Source: Lachnospiraceae bacterium (lineage in GTDB: Bacteria; Bacillota; Clostridia; Lachnospirales; Lachnospiraceae). From it: a stretch of 49,362 nt of DNA. The notes beneath the pieces were generated by a model. It was not told where the DNA came from. It was given only the letters and a program-made list of their open reading frames with translations, and did no database searches. Position numbers and translations under genes: made by a program. The DNA lies in NCBI GenBank assembly GCA_024698075.1, contig JAILRP010000027.1, positions 1 to 49,362 on the forward strand. The letters are read 5' to 3'. Positions 18,391 to 27,987 of the stretch are shown piece by piece. Numbering within the stretch: position 1 is the stretch's first letter; every line of letters starts with the position of its first letter.

Positions 18391-19752
18391 ATGGAGAGAG
18401 AAAGATTTGGATCAAGGATGGGCTTTATCCTGGTCAGCGCGGGATGCGCGATCGGAATAGGAAACGTATGGAAATTCCCTTATATGGCCGGGAAGTACGG
18501 CGGCGCGATCTTCGTGCTCTTTTATCTTCTGTTCCTCGTCATCATGGGACTTCCGGTCATGACGATGGAACTGTCTGTCGGACGCGCGAGCAGAAAGAGC
18601 GCCGTCCTTTCATACAAGGCGCTTGAGAAGCCGGGCAGCAAGTGGCATATACACGGCTGGTTCTGCATAGCAGGCTGCTATCTTCTCATGATGTATTACA
18701 CGACCGTTTCCGGATGGATGCTTTCGTATGCATGGAAGTTCCTGACCGGGAAGTTTGAAAATATCGAATCGGGATCCGCCGGCGACATCTTCGGCGCAAT
18801 GCTCAGCAATCCCACTGAGATGATGATCTTCATGGGGCTCACCGTGGTCCTCGGGTTTGCGGTTTTGTCAGGCGGTGTGAAGAACGGCCTTGAAAGGATA
18901 ACGAAAGTCATGATGACCGGGCTCCTGATCCTCATCGTGGTGCTCGCGGTGCATTCCGTACTGCTTCCCGGAGGGGGAGAGGGACTCAAGTTCTATCTGG
19001 CCCCGAACATCGACAATGTCAGGGAGGTGGGACTTTTCAACCTTATCGTCGGTGCGATGAACCAGGCATTCTTTACGCTGAGCCTCGGAATTGCCGCGAT
19101 GGAGATATTCGGAAGCTACATGTCAAGTGAAAAGTCGATCTTAACTGAATCAGTGGTCATCATCATACTTGATACGTTTGTTGCGATCATGGCCGGACTC
19201 ATAATATTCCCGGCATGCTCCGCATACGGTGTGGCACCCGACCAGGGCCCTGCGCTCATATTCATGACGCTTCCCGAGCTGTTCATAGACATGCCCGGCG
19301 GCAGGATATGGGGAACGCTGTTCTTCATCTTCATGTCCTTTGCAAGCTTCTCGACCGTCACTGCAGTGTTCGAGAACCTGGTTGCATGGCCTATCGACAA
19401 CCTTGGATGGAACAGGAAGAAGAGTGTTGTCTTAAACCTTGTCTTCGTTCTCGTTGCAAGTATTCCGTGCGTGCTCGGATACAACCTCTGGTCTGGCATT
19501 ACATTTATCGGCGGAAGGGACGTTCTCGACTCGGAGGACTTCATCGTGAGCAACCTGCTCCTTCCCGCAGGTGCGATTATATATACCCTGTTCTGCGTGA
19601 CACGCTACGGATGGGGATTTGACAAGTATATGGAAGAGGTGAATTCGGGAGAAGGCGCCAGGATGAGCTCAAAACTGAAGCCATACCTCATGTATGTCCT
19701 TCCCGTCCTCATCCTTGTCATCCTCATCACAGGCCTCCTTCCCTCAAAATGA
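18391..19752 (+). CDS. Sodium:neurotransmitter-symporter (NSS/SNF) family transporter
   Basis: Inner-membrane sodium-coupled transporter of the LeuT-type family, 453 residues with about eleven or twelve membrane helices. The first helix holds the family signature AIGIGNVWKFPY, whose unwound segment binds sodium and substrate; later helices include NQAFFTLSLGIAAME and FASFSTVTAVFENL. Bacterial members usually take up amino acids such as tyrosine, tryptophan or leucine; the substrate cannot be read from sequence. GGAGG precedes the ATG. A REP-like unit starts at the base after the stop. Confidence 0.93.
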   Translation: MERERFGSRMGFILVSAGCAIGIGNVWKFPYMAGKYGGAIFVLFYLLFLVIMGLPVMTMELSVGRASRKSAVLSYKALEKPGSKWHIHGWFCIAGCYLLMMYYTTVSGWMLSYAWKFLTGKFENIESGSAGDIFGAMLSNPTEMMIFMGLTVVLGFAVLSGGVKNGLERITKVMMTGLLILIVVLAVHSVLLPGGGEGLKFYLAPNIDNVREVGLFNLIVGAMNQAFFTLSLGIAAMEIFGSYMSSEKSILTESVVIIILDTFVAIMAGLIIFPACSAYGVAPDQGPALIFMTLPELFIDMPGGRIWGTLFFIFMSFASFSTVTAVFENLVAWPIDNLGWNRKKSVVLNLVFVLVASIPCVLGYNLWSGITFIGGRDVLDSEDFIVSNLLLPAGAIIYTLFCVTRYGWGFDKYMEEVNSGEGARMSSKLKPYLMYVLPVLILVILITGLLPSK

Positions 19753-19783
19753 CCCTAGGGGACGGAGTCAGGGGACCATTTTA
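19753..19783. repeat. Single REP-like unit right after the symporter stop
   Basis: CCCTAGGGGACGGAGTCAGG and the following GGACCATTTTA form one copy of the repeat family. It begins immediately after the TGA of the symporter. Confidence 0.8.
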
Positions 19784-19852
19784 TATGATCGGCTGAACAC
19801 CAAATGCGAGGATTTCAAAAGAAACATACAGGATATCCGGGTTAAGTACTTG

Positions 19853-19898
19853 CGGCTGCTTCAGTGATGAACTCATATCATCGCTAAAGCAGCCGTTT
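19853..19898 (+). terminator. Long hairpin, probable terminator of the symporter gene
   Basis: CGGCTGCTT (19853-19861) pairs with AAGCAGCCG (19887-19895), and inside it AGTGATGA pairs with TCATCGCT, giving a stem of about 18 pairs with a seven-base loop. The tail is only TTTCTTAATTT, so termination strength is uncertain. Confidence 0.55.
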
Positions 19899-19990
19899 CT
19901 TAATTTACGGGACGCCGTAACGGATCCGATAGGGATGATCGTGTCAGCGCCATAGGGTACAGGAAATGATAAAACAGCCTGAAAAATCAG

Positions 19991-20019
19991 TTGACGCGGT
20001 GACGGTGTGCGGCTAATAT
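19991..20019 (+). promoter_or_regulatory. Second promoter upstream of recA, no gene of its own
   Basis: TTGACG (19991-19996) and TAATAT (20014-20019) are 17 bases apart. No open frame of note lies between it and the SOS promoter at 20128. It contains no LexA box, so it could give basal recA transcription or a short RNA. The rest of the 440-base gap holds a REP unit, the hairpin at 19853 and small stems (TTACGG/CCGTAA near 19904; TGCCCG/CGGGCA near 20058). Confidence 0.45.
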
Positions 20020-20127
20020 ATATATGAATCCGGATCTTGGACAGTTATCATTTCGTGCCCGGCATCGGGCAGAATCCCATGTTTAGGCATAAAAGATATC
20101 TCGGGGACAATTCTTTTTATTTTCATG

Positions 20128-20176
20128 TTGACAAAATCGAACAAATGTTTTATCCTCTTATACAGAACAAATGTTC
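20128..20176 (+). promoter_or_regulatory. recA promoter with two LexA (SOS) boxes
   Basis: TTGACA (20128-20133) and TATCCT (20151-20156) are 17 bases apart. The spacer itself contains the LexA box GAACAAATGTTT (20139-20150), and a perfect box GAACAAATGTTC lies at 20165-20176 over the start of transcription. The Gram-positive LexA consensus is GAAC-N4-GTTC. Box centres are 26 bases apart. LexA on these sites should block recA until DNA damage. Confidence 0.9.
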
Positions 20177-20216
20177 TTGTATAGGGTGAGTAATGATTGG
20201 TAAAGGAGATATTGAT

Positions 20217-21278
20217 ATGGAACGCGAAGACAAGTTAAAAGCTTTGGATGCTGCACTGGCACAGATAGAGAGGCAGTTTGGAAAGGGATCGGTAATGAAG
20301 CTCGGAGATCCCGGAACCCAGATGAACGTGGAGACTATACCGACAGGTTCCTTAAGCCTTGACATAGCTCTCGGTCTCGGCGGCATACCAAAGGGCAGGA
20401 TAGTTGAGATATACGGACCTGAGAGCAGCGGCAAGACCACGGTCACCCTTCACATGATCGCAGAGGTGCAGAAGCGCGGAGGCATCGCCGGATTCATTGA
20501 TGCGGAGCATGCACTCGATCCCGTCTATGCGAAGAACATAGGCGTTGACATAGACAATCTTTATATTTCACAGCCGGACAACGGTGAGCAGGCGCTTGAG
20601 ATAACTGAGACTATGGTAAGGTCGGGCGCCATAGACATAGTAGTTGTCGACTCGGTTGCGGCACTTGTTCCGAAGGCGGAGATAGACGGCGAGATGGGAG
20701 ATTCGCACGTCGGGCTTCAGGCAAGACTCATGTCTCAGGCACTCAGGAAGCTCACGGCCGTCATAAGCAAATCCAACTGTACTGTCGTTTTCATCAACCA
20801 GCTCCGTGAGAAAGTAGGTGTCATGTTCGGCAATCCGGAGACGACAACAGGCGGAAGGGCGCTGAAATTCTATTCATCGGTGCGCCTTGATGTCCGCCGC
20901 ATAGAATCGCTCAAGCAGGCCGGTGAGGTCATCGGCAACCGCACGAGGGTCAAGGTGGTCAAGAACAAGATCGCGCCGCCTTTCAAGGAAGCGGAGTTTG
21001 ACATCATGTTCGGAAAGGGAATATCAAGGGAGGGAGACCTTCTCGACCTTGCCGCTAATGCGGGTATCGTAGCCAAGACCGGTGCATGGTATGCATATAA
21101 GGGACAGAAGATCGGTCAGGGAAGGGAGAACGCTAAACAGTACCTTCTCGATAATCCGGATGTATACGCAGAACTTGAGAAGACCGTCAGGGATCATTAT
21201 TTCGCCGTCGAGGCAGCCACAGATGAAGTGGAGAATACCCCGGCCGCGAAAGGCAAGTCTGACGACAAAGAAGACTGA
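20217..21278 (+). CDS. recA: Recombinase A
   Basis: DNA strand-exchange ATPase and LexA coprotease, 353 residues from ATG 20217, which has AAAGGAG at the right distance; an upstream in-frame ATG at 20193 lacks a site. The Walker [24 protein letters not shown] (Walker B region), the [15 protein letters not shown]2 stretch, and the acidic Lys/Asp-rich C-terminal tail are all typical. Transcribed from an SOS promoter and followed 14 bases later by its regulator recX. Confidence 0.99.
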   Translation: MEREDKLKALDAALAQIERQFGKGSVMKLGDPGTQMNVETIPTGSLSLDIALGLGGIPKGRIVEIYGPESSGKTTVTLHMIAEVQKRGGIAGFIDAEHALDPVYAKNIGVDIDNLYISQPDNGEQALEITETMVRSGAIDIVVVDSVAALVPKAEIDGEMGDSHVGLQARLMSQALRKLTAVISKSNCTVVFINQLREKVGVMFGNPETTTGGRALKFYSSVRLDVRRIESLKQAGEVIGNRTRVKVVKNKIAPPFKEAEFDIMFGKGISREGDLLDLAANAGIVAKTGAWYAYKGQKIGQGRENAKQYLLDNPDVYAELEKTVRDHYFAVEAATDEVENTPAAKGKSDDKED

Positions 21279-21292
21279 CGGAGGTCCCGGAT

Positions 21293-21946
21293 ATGGATAT
21301 GATGGTAACGGGTTTAGAACCTTTTCCCAAAGGTAAAGGGAGAGTTGCCGTATATCTGAATGATAAGTTCGCCTTTGTTCTCTACAAAGGCGAACTTTCT
21401 GACTACGGACTCGAAGAGGGCATCCATGTGGATGATGTGCTGTATGAGCGCATACTTTCCGAGACGCTTATCCCGCGTGCCAAGAAGCGGGGCATGAACC
21501 TTCTGAAGACTATGGACAGGACGGAATATGATGTCAGGCATAAACTGTCTGAAGGAGGATATCCGCAGGAGGCGGTTGATGCCGCCATATCATATCTTAA
21601 GTCCTATCGGTATATAGATGACATGCGCTACGCATCCGAATACATCAGGTTCAAGTCCTCATCAATGAGCCGCAAGCAGATACATACTCGTCTTTCAGCA
21701 AAGGGTATCGGCAGGGAAGTAACGGAAGCCGCCTTTGCAGAACATGATGCGGAAGCCCGGGATGATGACGGTACTTCAGAAAAGGAGCTGATACGAAAGC
21801 TCATCCTGAAGAAGCACCCTTCAGGCTGCGCGGACCTTACCTTTGACGAGAAACAGAAACTATACGCATATCTGTACAGGAAAGGCTTTCCTGTATCCCT
21901 GATCGATGAAGTGGTCTCCGGGGACGGAGTCAGCGGTTCATTTTAA
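21293..21946 (+). CDS. recX: Regulatory protein RecX
   Basis: Modulator of RecA filaments, 217 residues. It has an N-terminal extension of about 70 residues and three-helix RecX repeats with SYLKSYRYIDDMRYASEYIR (about 100-119) and MSRKQIHTRLSAKGI. It directly follows recA with its own GGAGG site. The last codons (SGDGVSGSF and stop) are read from a REP-like repeat unit, so the native C-terminus appears to have been replaced or extended by the repeat. Confidence 0.92.
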   Translation: MDMMVTGLEPFPKGKGRVAVYLNDKFAFVLYKGELSDYGLEEGIHVDDVLYERILSETLIPRAKKRGMNLLKTMDRTEYDVRHKLSEGGYPQEAVDAAISYLKSYRYIDDMRYASEYIRFKSSSMSRKQIHTRLSAKGIGREVTEAAFAEHDAEARDDDGTSEKELIRKLILKKHPSGCADLTFDEKQKLYAYLYRKGFPVSLIDEVVSGDGVSGSF

Positions 21947-22006
21947 TGGTCCCGGGCAGCCGGGGGGTTTGTGGCCCCCTGACTCCGTCCCCAGGGGCCA
22001 TTTTAT
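21915..22006. repeat. Inverted pair of REP-like units after and within the recX end
   Basis: Unit one (from 21915, core GGGGACGGAGTCAG) overlaps the last codons of recX. Unit two (21973-22006, core CTGACTCCGTCCCC) is inverted. Together they can form a long hairpin ending in TTTTATTATG, which may serve as a terminator for recA-recX. Confidence 0.85.
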
Positions 22007-22112
22007 TATGATTTTTTGTTTTACATCATTCGGCCGCTATGTTACGATTTAACAAATTGGGTTTTTGTATGCATTTATATGAAATTCGTCAGCAAATGAT
22101 TTGGAGGTTCAC

Positions 22113-25100
22113 ATGAAAAAAAGACTTCTTGCGATTGTTATTGCTCTTACTGTTGTTGTGACGGATGCGATGGCATTTCCTTCCGTTTCATCTGCTGCGG
22201 AAAATGAACCGTCAGCTGCAGAGGTGACTGCAGAATCTGACAGATATGAAGGAATTGCCGCCGGAGAAGAAGGAACTTCAGCCGGAGAAGAGGAGATTGC
22301 ACCTGCCGGCGAGCAAATCGAAGAAGATAATGCACCTGCCGGTGATCGGATCAATGAAGACGCCGGCCTGACTGAAGAAGATACATTGACCGGATATCCG
22401 GAAGATGAAGCCGAGCTGGATGTTGACTTCGGACAGATCCCGGATGATGAAGGTACAGTTCACGGGAAGGGCTTCGTTTTACCTCCGAATTATAAGGATC
22501 CCGAAGAGGTCGGATCAGATGACGATCATCTGATGGCTCTTGAAAGGTCATATATCAATCCGTATATTTCGGATTCACTCAAATTACGCGATCAGGGAAA
22601 CTTTGGAACATGCTGGGCATTTGCTTCCATCGGTCTTGCTGAATTCAGCCTTATGTCCCAGGGCCTGCTCTCTGAGGCTGATCTTTCCGAAATCCATCTG
22701 GCATATTTCACATCGAATTCCGAAGCTGATCCGCTTGGCGGAACTACAGGAGACCAGTCTACATCTTCAAGGCAGGCGGGCCTGCTGGACTATGGCGGTA
22801 ATTTCCAGATAGCGGGCAATACGCTCGCATCATGGATCGGGGCTGCAGATGAGAGCACGGCACCATATTCGAAAGCAGGAAGCGTCAATAAAGGGGGAAG
22901 CCTTGATCCCGCTATCGCATTTACTGATAAGGCACATCTTAAAGATATTTACAGGGTAAGCCTCAGCCGGGACCCGGGGTTGGTCAAAGAACTGATAAAG
23001 GAGTACGGTGCCGCCGGAGTGAGTTTCTTCGCCGCTGACGGCTTGTCACCCAGGACTGACCAGAATGTCTACAATAAAAACACGAACAGTTACTATAACC
23101 CGGTCAACACTCAGGCCAATCACTCAGTCATGATCGTAGGATGGGACGATGATTATCCGGCATCTAATTTCGTACAGGATCCCGGAGGAGACGGCGCATG
23201 GCTTGTGAGAAACAGTTGGCTGCCTAACCCGCTCACATATGGTAATGCATCCAGCCATCAGTATTCAGGGTATTTCTGGATGTCATACCATGAACAGACA
23301 CTGCTGGATGAAGCTACATTTTTTGTTTTTGATAAATCTGATAATTTCGATAACAATTACCAGTATGACGGTGCTCCTTTTGACTTTTTCCGCATTATTG
23401 ATAAAGCAGCAAGCATATTCACGGCTGATTCGGATAACGGGAATGGTGAGATCTTAAAAGCTGTTTCCGTGAATCTTTATTCGCCGAATGTGAAGTATAC
23501 GATCGAGATCTACAAGAATACGGATCCGTCTGATCCGGAAAGCGGCACAAAAGTATGCACACAGTCCGGACGGACAACATACGAAGGCATGTACACCATC
23601 AGCCTGAACAATCCGGTCACACTTGGGAAAGGTGAGCGGTTCTCGGTTGTCATATCCTTTGAAGGGGGCGCACAGCTGGCATGTGAATCAGGTGCTGATA
23701 TGGGCTTTGCCAATTATAATTGCACCGCTGAGAAAGGACAGACATTCTTCTATACATATGAATGGATGGATTGTGATCCATTCGACAGTAATGTCAGGAT
23801 AAAGGCGTTCACGGATGACATAGAGGGAGCCCAGATCGATCCGGAATCTATCGAGTTTGACGGAGACCTTGATGAGAAAGGCCTTGTCATAAATAAGGAT
23901 GACACATATAAGGTCGGCTATAAGCTGATCCCTGCTGATGCAACGAACAGGGGCCTGAAATGGAAATCATCTGATGAGAGCGTAGCCGTAGTTGACGGGA
24001 AGGGAGTCATCACTGCGATTGAGACGGGAACGGCAACGATCACCGCGACCGCAATGCATGGCGGGGCATCCAATTCCTTTACGGTCACAGTTACCGCTCT
24101 GCTTAAGGGGATCAAGATCAATGCCCGTGAGGACAAGGCATGGTACTGCGGAAAATCATACCCGATGAGCGTCAGACCTGTTCCGGAAGGATCGGAGCTT
24201 TCGGGAGATATAGTCTGGAGCAGCAATAATAACAGGATAGCATATGTAGATGACGGGAAGCTTGTTGTGTGCGGAACCGGCTGGGTTGAGATCAAGGCGG
24301 CTCTGAAGGGAACGGATATCAGTGACAGAGTAAACTTATTCTGTGATTTGACTAAACCGGTGCTGAAGCTGAACAGGAACGGTAACAAAGTCACCATAGA
24401 ATTTGATGCTGTAGACGGTGCGCAAAAATATGCCGTTACGCGCCTGATCCCTGTATTTGTGACCGAATATGACTATACGTATAAAAAATATGAGGCAACG
24501 GCGCTGCCTGACATTGCCCAGTCAGCAGGGAAACGGTCATATTCTTTTGATGATGATATCAGCCGGTTCCTGGATAAGGCATATGTCATGTATGAGGTGG
24601 CGGCATGCGGGGATGATTCGGTCCGTGAGGAATCGTATGCCAGTGTCTATCTGAACATTAAAACCCATAAGATCACATATAATGCAGGAATTGGATTGGT
24701 TCCGCCGAATAATCCGGATGTTTACGCTGAAGATGGAGATTATTTCCCTCTGGATCCTCCGATAGCACCCGAGGGATATGATGCAGTCGGGTGGAGGGAT
24801 AACCAAACAAAGATCATGGTCGATTTCCTTCCTTTCCTCGATATGAACTATAACCTGATCTACAAGGATTATTCCGTAACTGCCGTGTATGCTCCTCACA
24901 AATACTCCGTCAGCTATATCGCTAACGGAGGAACCGGCACAATGGATGCTACTGCGGCGGAATATGGCAAGGCATTTAAACTTGCAGCCAACAAATACTC
25001 GAGAACGGGGTTCAAATTCGTCGGATGGAACACAAAACCCGACGGAAGCGGCACCTCTTATATGGACAGGGAGAGTGTCATAAACCTCACTGCAGAGGAT

Positions 25101-27848
25101 GGTGTTACGATCCGGCTGTATGCCCAGTGGGGCGGGGAGCCGTTTGACGTTACCCTTGATGCGAACGGCGGCACGATAAGGTACGGATCCAGAACTGTCT
25201 CTGAGGTGAAGATAAAAGTTGATGCAAAATCAAATTATCCGGAACTTCCGTCTCCGGAGCGGGCCGGATTTTCGTTTGACGGATGGTTCACCGAAAAGTT
25301 TGGCGGCGAAAGGATCCTGCCGGGAGACAGCGTCAGGGAAGTCAAGGTTCTCTACGCCCATTGGAGCGGAAAAGAGAGCAGGGTTACATTTGACGGGAAT
25401 GGTGCGGACCTGCACTTTGCTCCGGTATACGTTAAGCTCGGCGAGCAGTATGGAAACAGGCTTCCCAAGGTCGAAATAACTTTGGACAACGCATCGTTCT
25501 GCGGATGGTTCATGGAAAGGGAATGTGTGAACCTCGTCACGGCGGAGACAGTTGTTACCGAGACCGAAGACCATACGCTTTATGCCGGATGGAAGACGAA
25601 GGCAAAGGCGGAAGCTCCGCAATTTTTCATACTTGGGAAACCGGATTCCGATGGCCTCTATGAGGAAGGCACGCGGATAGAGATAAGGTGCGCAACACCC
25701 GGAGCCCTCATATACTATACGATCCGGGAAGGCGATCCAGACACGCTTTATACTGAACCAGTCAGGGCATTTTTCGAAGGCAAGACAGATACATACCTTT
25801 TCAATATCAAGGCCAAGGCTGTCAAGATGGCAGGTGACGGAGCGGAGGATTACACGGAGAGCGCCGTGATGACGCTTGCCGAGGCGATCAATATCAGGCC
25901 TTCCGCAAAGGATAACGGAGATATCGCTGCATCTGATCTGCCGGCTTATGAGGCTATGGGGCGCCCCGACCATAAGTTATGGGCAGCCGGGATCGACGCG
26001 GCCGGATATGAGTATAACGGTACACAGATAAAGCCGCAGGTCCGCGTATACTTCGGGAAGAGCCTGCTCAGGGAAGGCAGGGACTATAAACTGTCGTACC
26101 AGAACAACACGAATGCCTACCGGTTATCTCCCGGGGATGACGGTTTTAATGAGAAGACGGCACCTGCGGTGAAAATCGCTTTTGCCGGGGATTACAGCGG
26201 GAACCTGCCCGTATATTTCAGGATCAATCCGCTTTCGATAGCGGATGGCTCAGTGCTCCTGCCCGAGACTGTTACAGTCCGGCATAACGGGAATAGGCAG
26301 GAGAAGACAGCCGATATCACGTTCACAAACGGAGCCGGCAAAAGTGTAAAACTTAAGAACAAGACTGATTTTACGTGCGATTTTAATGACGGTAATTATA
26401 CGGACCGGAATGAAGAAGGGTACACTGTCACGGTAGCCGGCGTCAACAATTTCAACGGGACCGCATCCTATAAGGAGATCATCACCGGGAAGACCCTTAT
26501 CTCCAAGATGAGCATAAAGGGAATAGAGAATAAGGAGTTTTCCGGCGGTAATGTCATACAGGACAAACTGTCTGTATATGATAAGCAGGCGCTCCTTGAA
26601 GAGGGCAAGGATTATTCCGTGAAGTACTACAACAACACCAATATCGGAACCGCGACCATATGCATCAGCGGAATGGGGGATTACTCCGGAGAGGTATATA
26701 AGACGTTTCGGATAACGGGAAGGCCGATGGGAAAAGTCACGGTCCCGGCCGATATGGGCGGCGCAAATAATACCAGGTACGGTGCATGCTACGATGCGGG
26801 AACGAAAAAATTCGAGTTTACCGGAAGTCCGATAAATATCGCAGGAGATCCCGGAGAAACGGATGATCTCGGGGTTAAGCTCACCTATAACGGTGAGACG
26901 CTCGTGCTTGGAACAGACTATGATGTTTCGTATGAAAAGAACACAGAGGCCGGAAATGCATCTGTCATCTTTACCGGAAAGGGAAAATATGCGGGAAGCC
27001 TCAGAAAGACATTTGGCATCTTGCAGTACGTTCATAACGACAGGGATCCTGGAAGCCGTGTTTCAATAACCGTTCCGGGCATCGTGCCATATGAAAAGGG
27101 TGGGGCATGTCCGAAGATTGCCGTGAAGTTTACCGCGAAGACAGGGGATGAGACCACGCTGGCTGAAGGAGTGCATTATACCGTCAAATATTCGGATAAT
27201 GCCGTGAACGGGAAAAAACCGCCCAAAGCAGTGATAACCTTTAAGGGAAGCTTCAAGGGCAAGGCGGAGAGGACCTTTGCGGTCACGAAGAAGAATATAG
27301 GGGAAGCAACGCTTTCTGCCGCCGACAGGCAGGCTGACGGCAAACCCGGAAGCTTCGGAACGAGCTTTGCCATAATCGATACGAACGGAGTGAAGCTCTC
27401 TGCCGGAAGCGACTATTCAAAAGATGTTTCCGTAACATATGGGGCTGACACGCTGCTTTCGGACGGAAGCCTTCGGAAGAAGGGCGTCCAGGTTCGGAAG
27501 AATGACATATTAAAACCCGGAACCGTGCTCGCTGTCACGGCTAAAGGCTCCGGCAATTACGAAGGAGAAGTCAGCGGCCTCTACAGGGTATACGGTTACG
27601 ATATCTCGAAGGCAAAGGTGACGGTCACTCCACAGAATTATACGGGCAGGCCTGTATGTCCCGGAAAAGCCGACATCAGAGTCACTTTAAAGACAGACGG
27701 GGCCGAGAAGGAACTCGGAGCGGGTGATTTTTACATAGCGAGATATGAGAACAACAGCAAGAAAGGCTCCGGAAAAGTCATCATTAAAGGCATAGGCGTC
27801 TACGGGGGCTCTGCGGCGGGCACGTTTGCGATCACCGCGGCCAGGTAA
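22113..27848 (+). CDS. Giant secreted papain-family (C1A) protease with adhesive repeats
   Basis: An exported 1911-residue protein starting at ATG 22113 behind GGAGG. Residues 1-32 are a signal peptide and 33-130 an acidic Glu/Ala/Gly stretch. A C1A peptidase domain follows (about 145-400) with QGNFGTCWAFAS (Cys about 167), NHSVMIVGWDDD (His about 337) and VRNSW (Asn about 367). A lectin-like region (400-560), Ig-like Big_2 domains (570-745), InlB-type repeats with GFKFVGWNTKPDGSG (850-1160) and a chitobiase-like segment come next. Residues 1290-1911 are about seven beta modules shared with the proteins at 7464 and 42279. There is no LPXTG or membrane tail. It probably acts as a surface protease bound to polysaccharide or wall; the substrate is unknown. 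Confidence 0.9.
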   Translation: MKKRLLAIVIALTVVVTDAMAFPSVSSAAENEPSAAEVTAESDRYEGIAAGEEGTSAGEEEIAPAGEQIEEDNAPAGDRINEDAGLTEEDTLTGYPEDEAELDVDFGQIPDDEGTVHGKGFVLPPNYKDPEEVGSDDDHLMALERSYINPYISDSLKLRDQGNFGTCWAFASIGLAEFSLMSQGLLSEADLSEIHLAYFTSNSEADPLGGTTGDQSTSSRQAGLLDYGGNFQIAGNTLASWIGAADESTAPYSKAGSVNKGGSLDPAIAFTDKAHLKDIYRVSLSRDPGLVKELIKEYGAAGVSFFAADGLSPRTDQNVYNKNTNSYYNPVNTQANHSVMIVGWDDDYPASNFVQDPGGDGAWLVRNSWLPNPLTYGNASSHQYSGYFWMSYHEQTLLDEATFFVFDKSDNFDNNYQYDGAPFDFFRIIDKAASIFTADSDNGNGEILKAVSVNLYSPNVKYTIEIYKNTDPSDPESGTKVCTQSGRTTYEGMYTISLNNPVTLGKGERFSVVISFEGGAQLACESGADMGFANYNCTAEKGQTFFYTYEWMDCDPFDSNVRIKAFTDDIEGAQIDPESIEFDGDLDEKGLVINKDDTYKVGYKLIPADATNRGLKWKSSDESVAVVDGKGVITAIETGTATITATAMHGGASNSFTVTVTALLKGIKINAREDKAWYCGKSYPMSVRPVPEGSELSGDIVWSSNNNRIAYVDDGKLVVCGTGWVEIKAALKGTDISDRVNLFCDLTKPVLKLNRNGNKVTIEFDAVDGAQKYAVTRLIPVFVTEYDYTYKKYEATALPDIAQSAGKRSYSFDDDISRFLDKAYVMYEVAACGDDSVREESYASVYLNIKTHKITYNAGIGLVPPNNPDVYAEDGDYFPLDPPIAPEGYDAVGWRDNQTKIMVDFLPFLDMNYNLIYKDYSVTAVYAPHKYSVSYIANGGTGTMDATAAEYGKAFKLAANKYSRTGFKFVGWNTKPDGSGTSYMDRESVINLTAEDGVTIRLYAQWGGEPFDVTLDANGGTIRYGSRTVSEVKIKVDAKSNYPELPSPERAGFSFDGWFTEKFGGERILPGDSVREVKVLYAHWSGKESRVTFDGNGADLHFAPVYVKLGEQYGNRLPKVEITLDNASFCGWFMERECVNLVTAETVVTETEDHTLYAGWKTKAKAEAPQFFILGKPDSDGLYEEGTRIEIRCATPGALIYYTIREGDPDTLYTEPVRAFFEGKTDTYLFNIKAKAVKMAGDGAEDYTESAVMTLAEAINIRPSAKDNGDIAASDLPAYEAMGRPDHKLWAAGIDAAGYEYNGTQIKPQVRVYFGKSLLREGRDYKLSYQNNTNAYRLSPGDDGFNEKTAPAVKIAFAGDYSGNLPVYFRINPLSIADGSVLLPETVTVRHNGNRQEKTADITFTNGAGKSVKLKNKTDFTCDFNDGNYTDRNEEGYTVTVAGVNNFNGTASYKEIITGKTLISKMSIKGIENKEFSGGNVIQDKLSVYDKQALLEEGKDYSVKYYNNTNIGTATICISGMGDYSGEVYKTFRITGRPMGKVTVPADMGGANNTRYGACYDAGTKKFEFTGSPINIAGDPGETDDLGVKLTYNGETLVLGTDYDVSYEKNTEAGNASVIFTGKGKYAGSLRKTFGILQYVHNDRDPGSRVSITVPGIVPYEKGGACPKIAVKFTAKTGDETTLAEGVHYTVKYSDNAVNGKKPPKAVITFKGSFKGKAERTFAVTKKNIGEATLSAADRQADGKPGSFGTSFAIIDTNGVKLSAGSDYSKDVSVTYGADTLLSDGSLRKKGVQVRKNDILKPGTVLAVTAKGSGNYEGEVSGLYRVYGYDISKAKVTVTPQNYTGRPVCPGKADIRVTLKTDGAEKELGAGDFYIARYENNSKKGSGKVIIKGIGVYGGSAAGTFAITAAR

Positions 27849-27886
27849 GGCATGCCGCAAAGCAAATCAGCCGCAAGCAAAATCAC

Positions 27887-27949
27887 TTGACATAACTTGG
27901 ACGAGTGTTTATTATTTAATAGTTGTATTGTTATATAGTGTATACAATA
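27887..27949 (+). promoter_or_regulatory. Promoter of rny with a downstream inverted repeat
   Basis: TTGACA (27887-27892) and TATTAT (27910-27915) are 17 bases apart, a strong match. Just downstream, TATTGTTATA and TATACAATA form an imperfect inverted repeat (27926-27949) in the leader or at the start point, which could be an operator or a leader stem. Confidence 0.75.
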
Positions 27950-27987
27950 TAAATATGTACCATGACAATCTTATAAGGAGGTAAACT

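Noticed and set aside
16888-22006. Repeats considered as a CRISPR array
   Set aside because: Units are palindromic, far apart and without regular spacers, and no cas genes are present.
25230-25973. Minus-strand open frame of about 247 codons inside the papain protease gene
   Set aside because: Shadow of the coding strand; no start signal and no domain.
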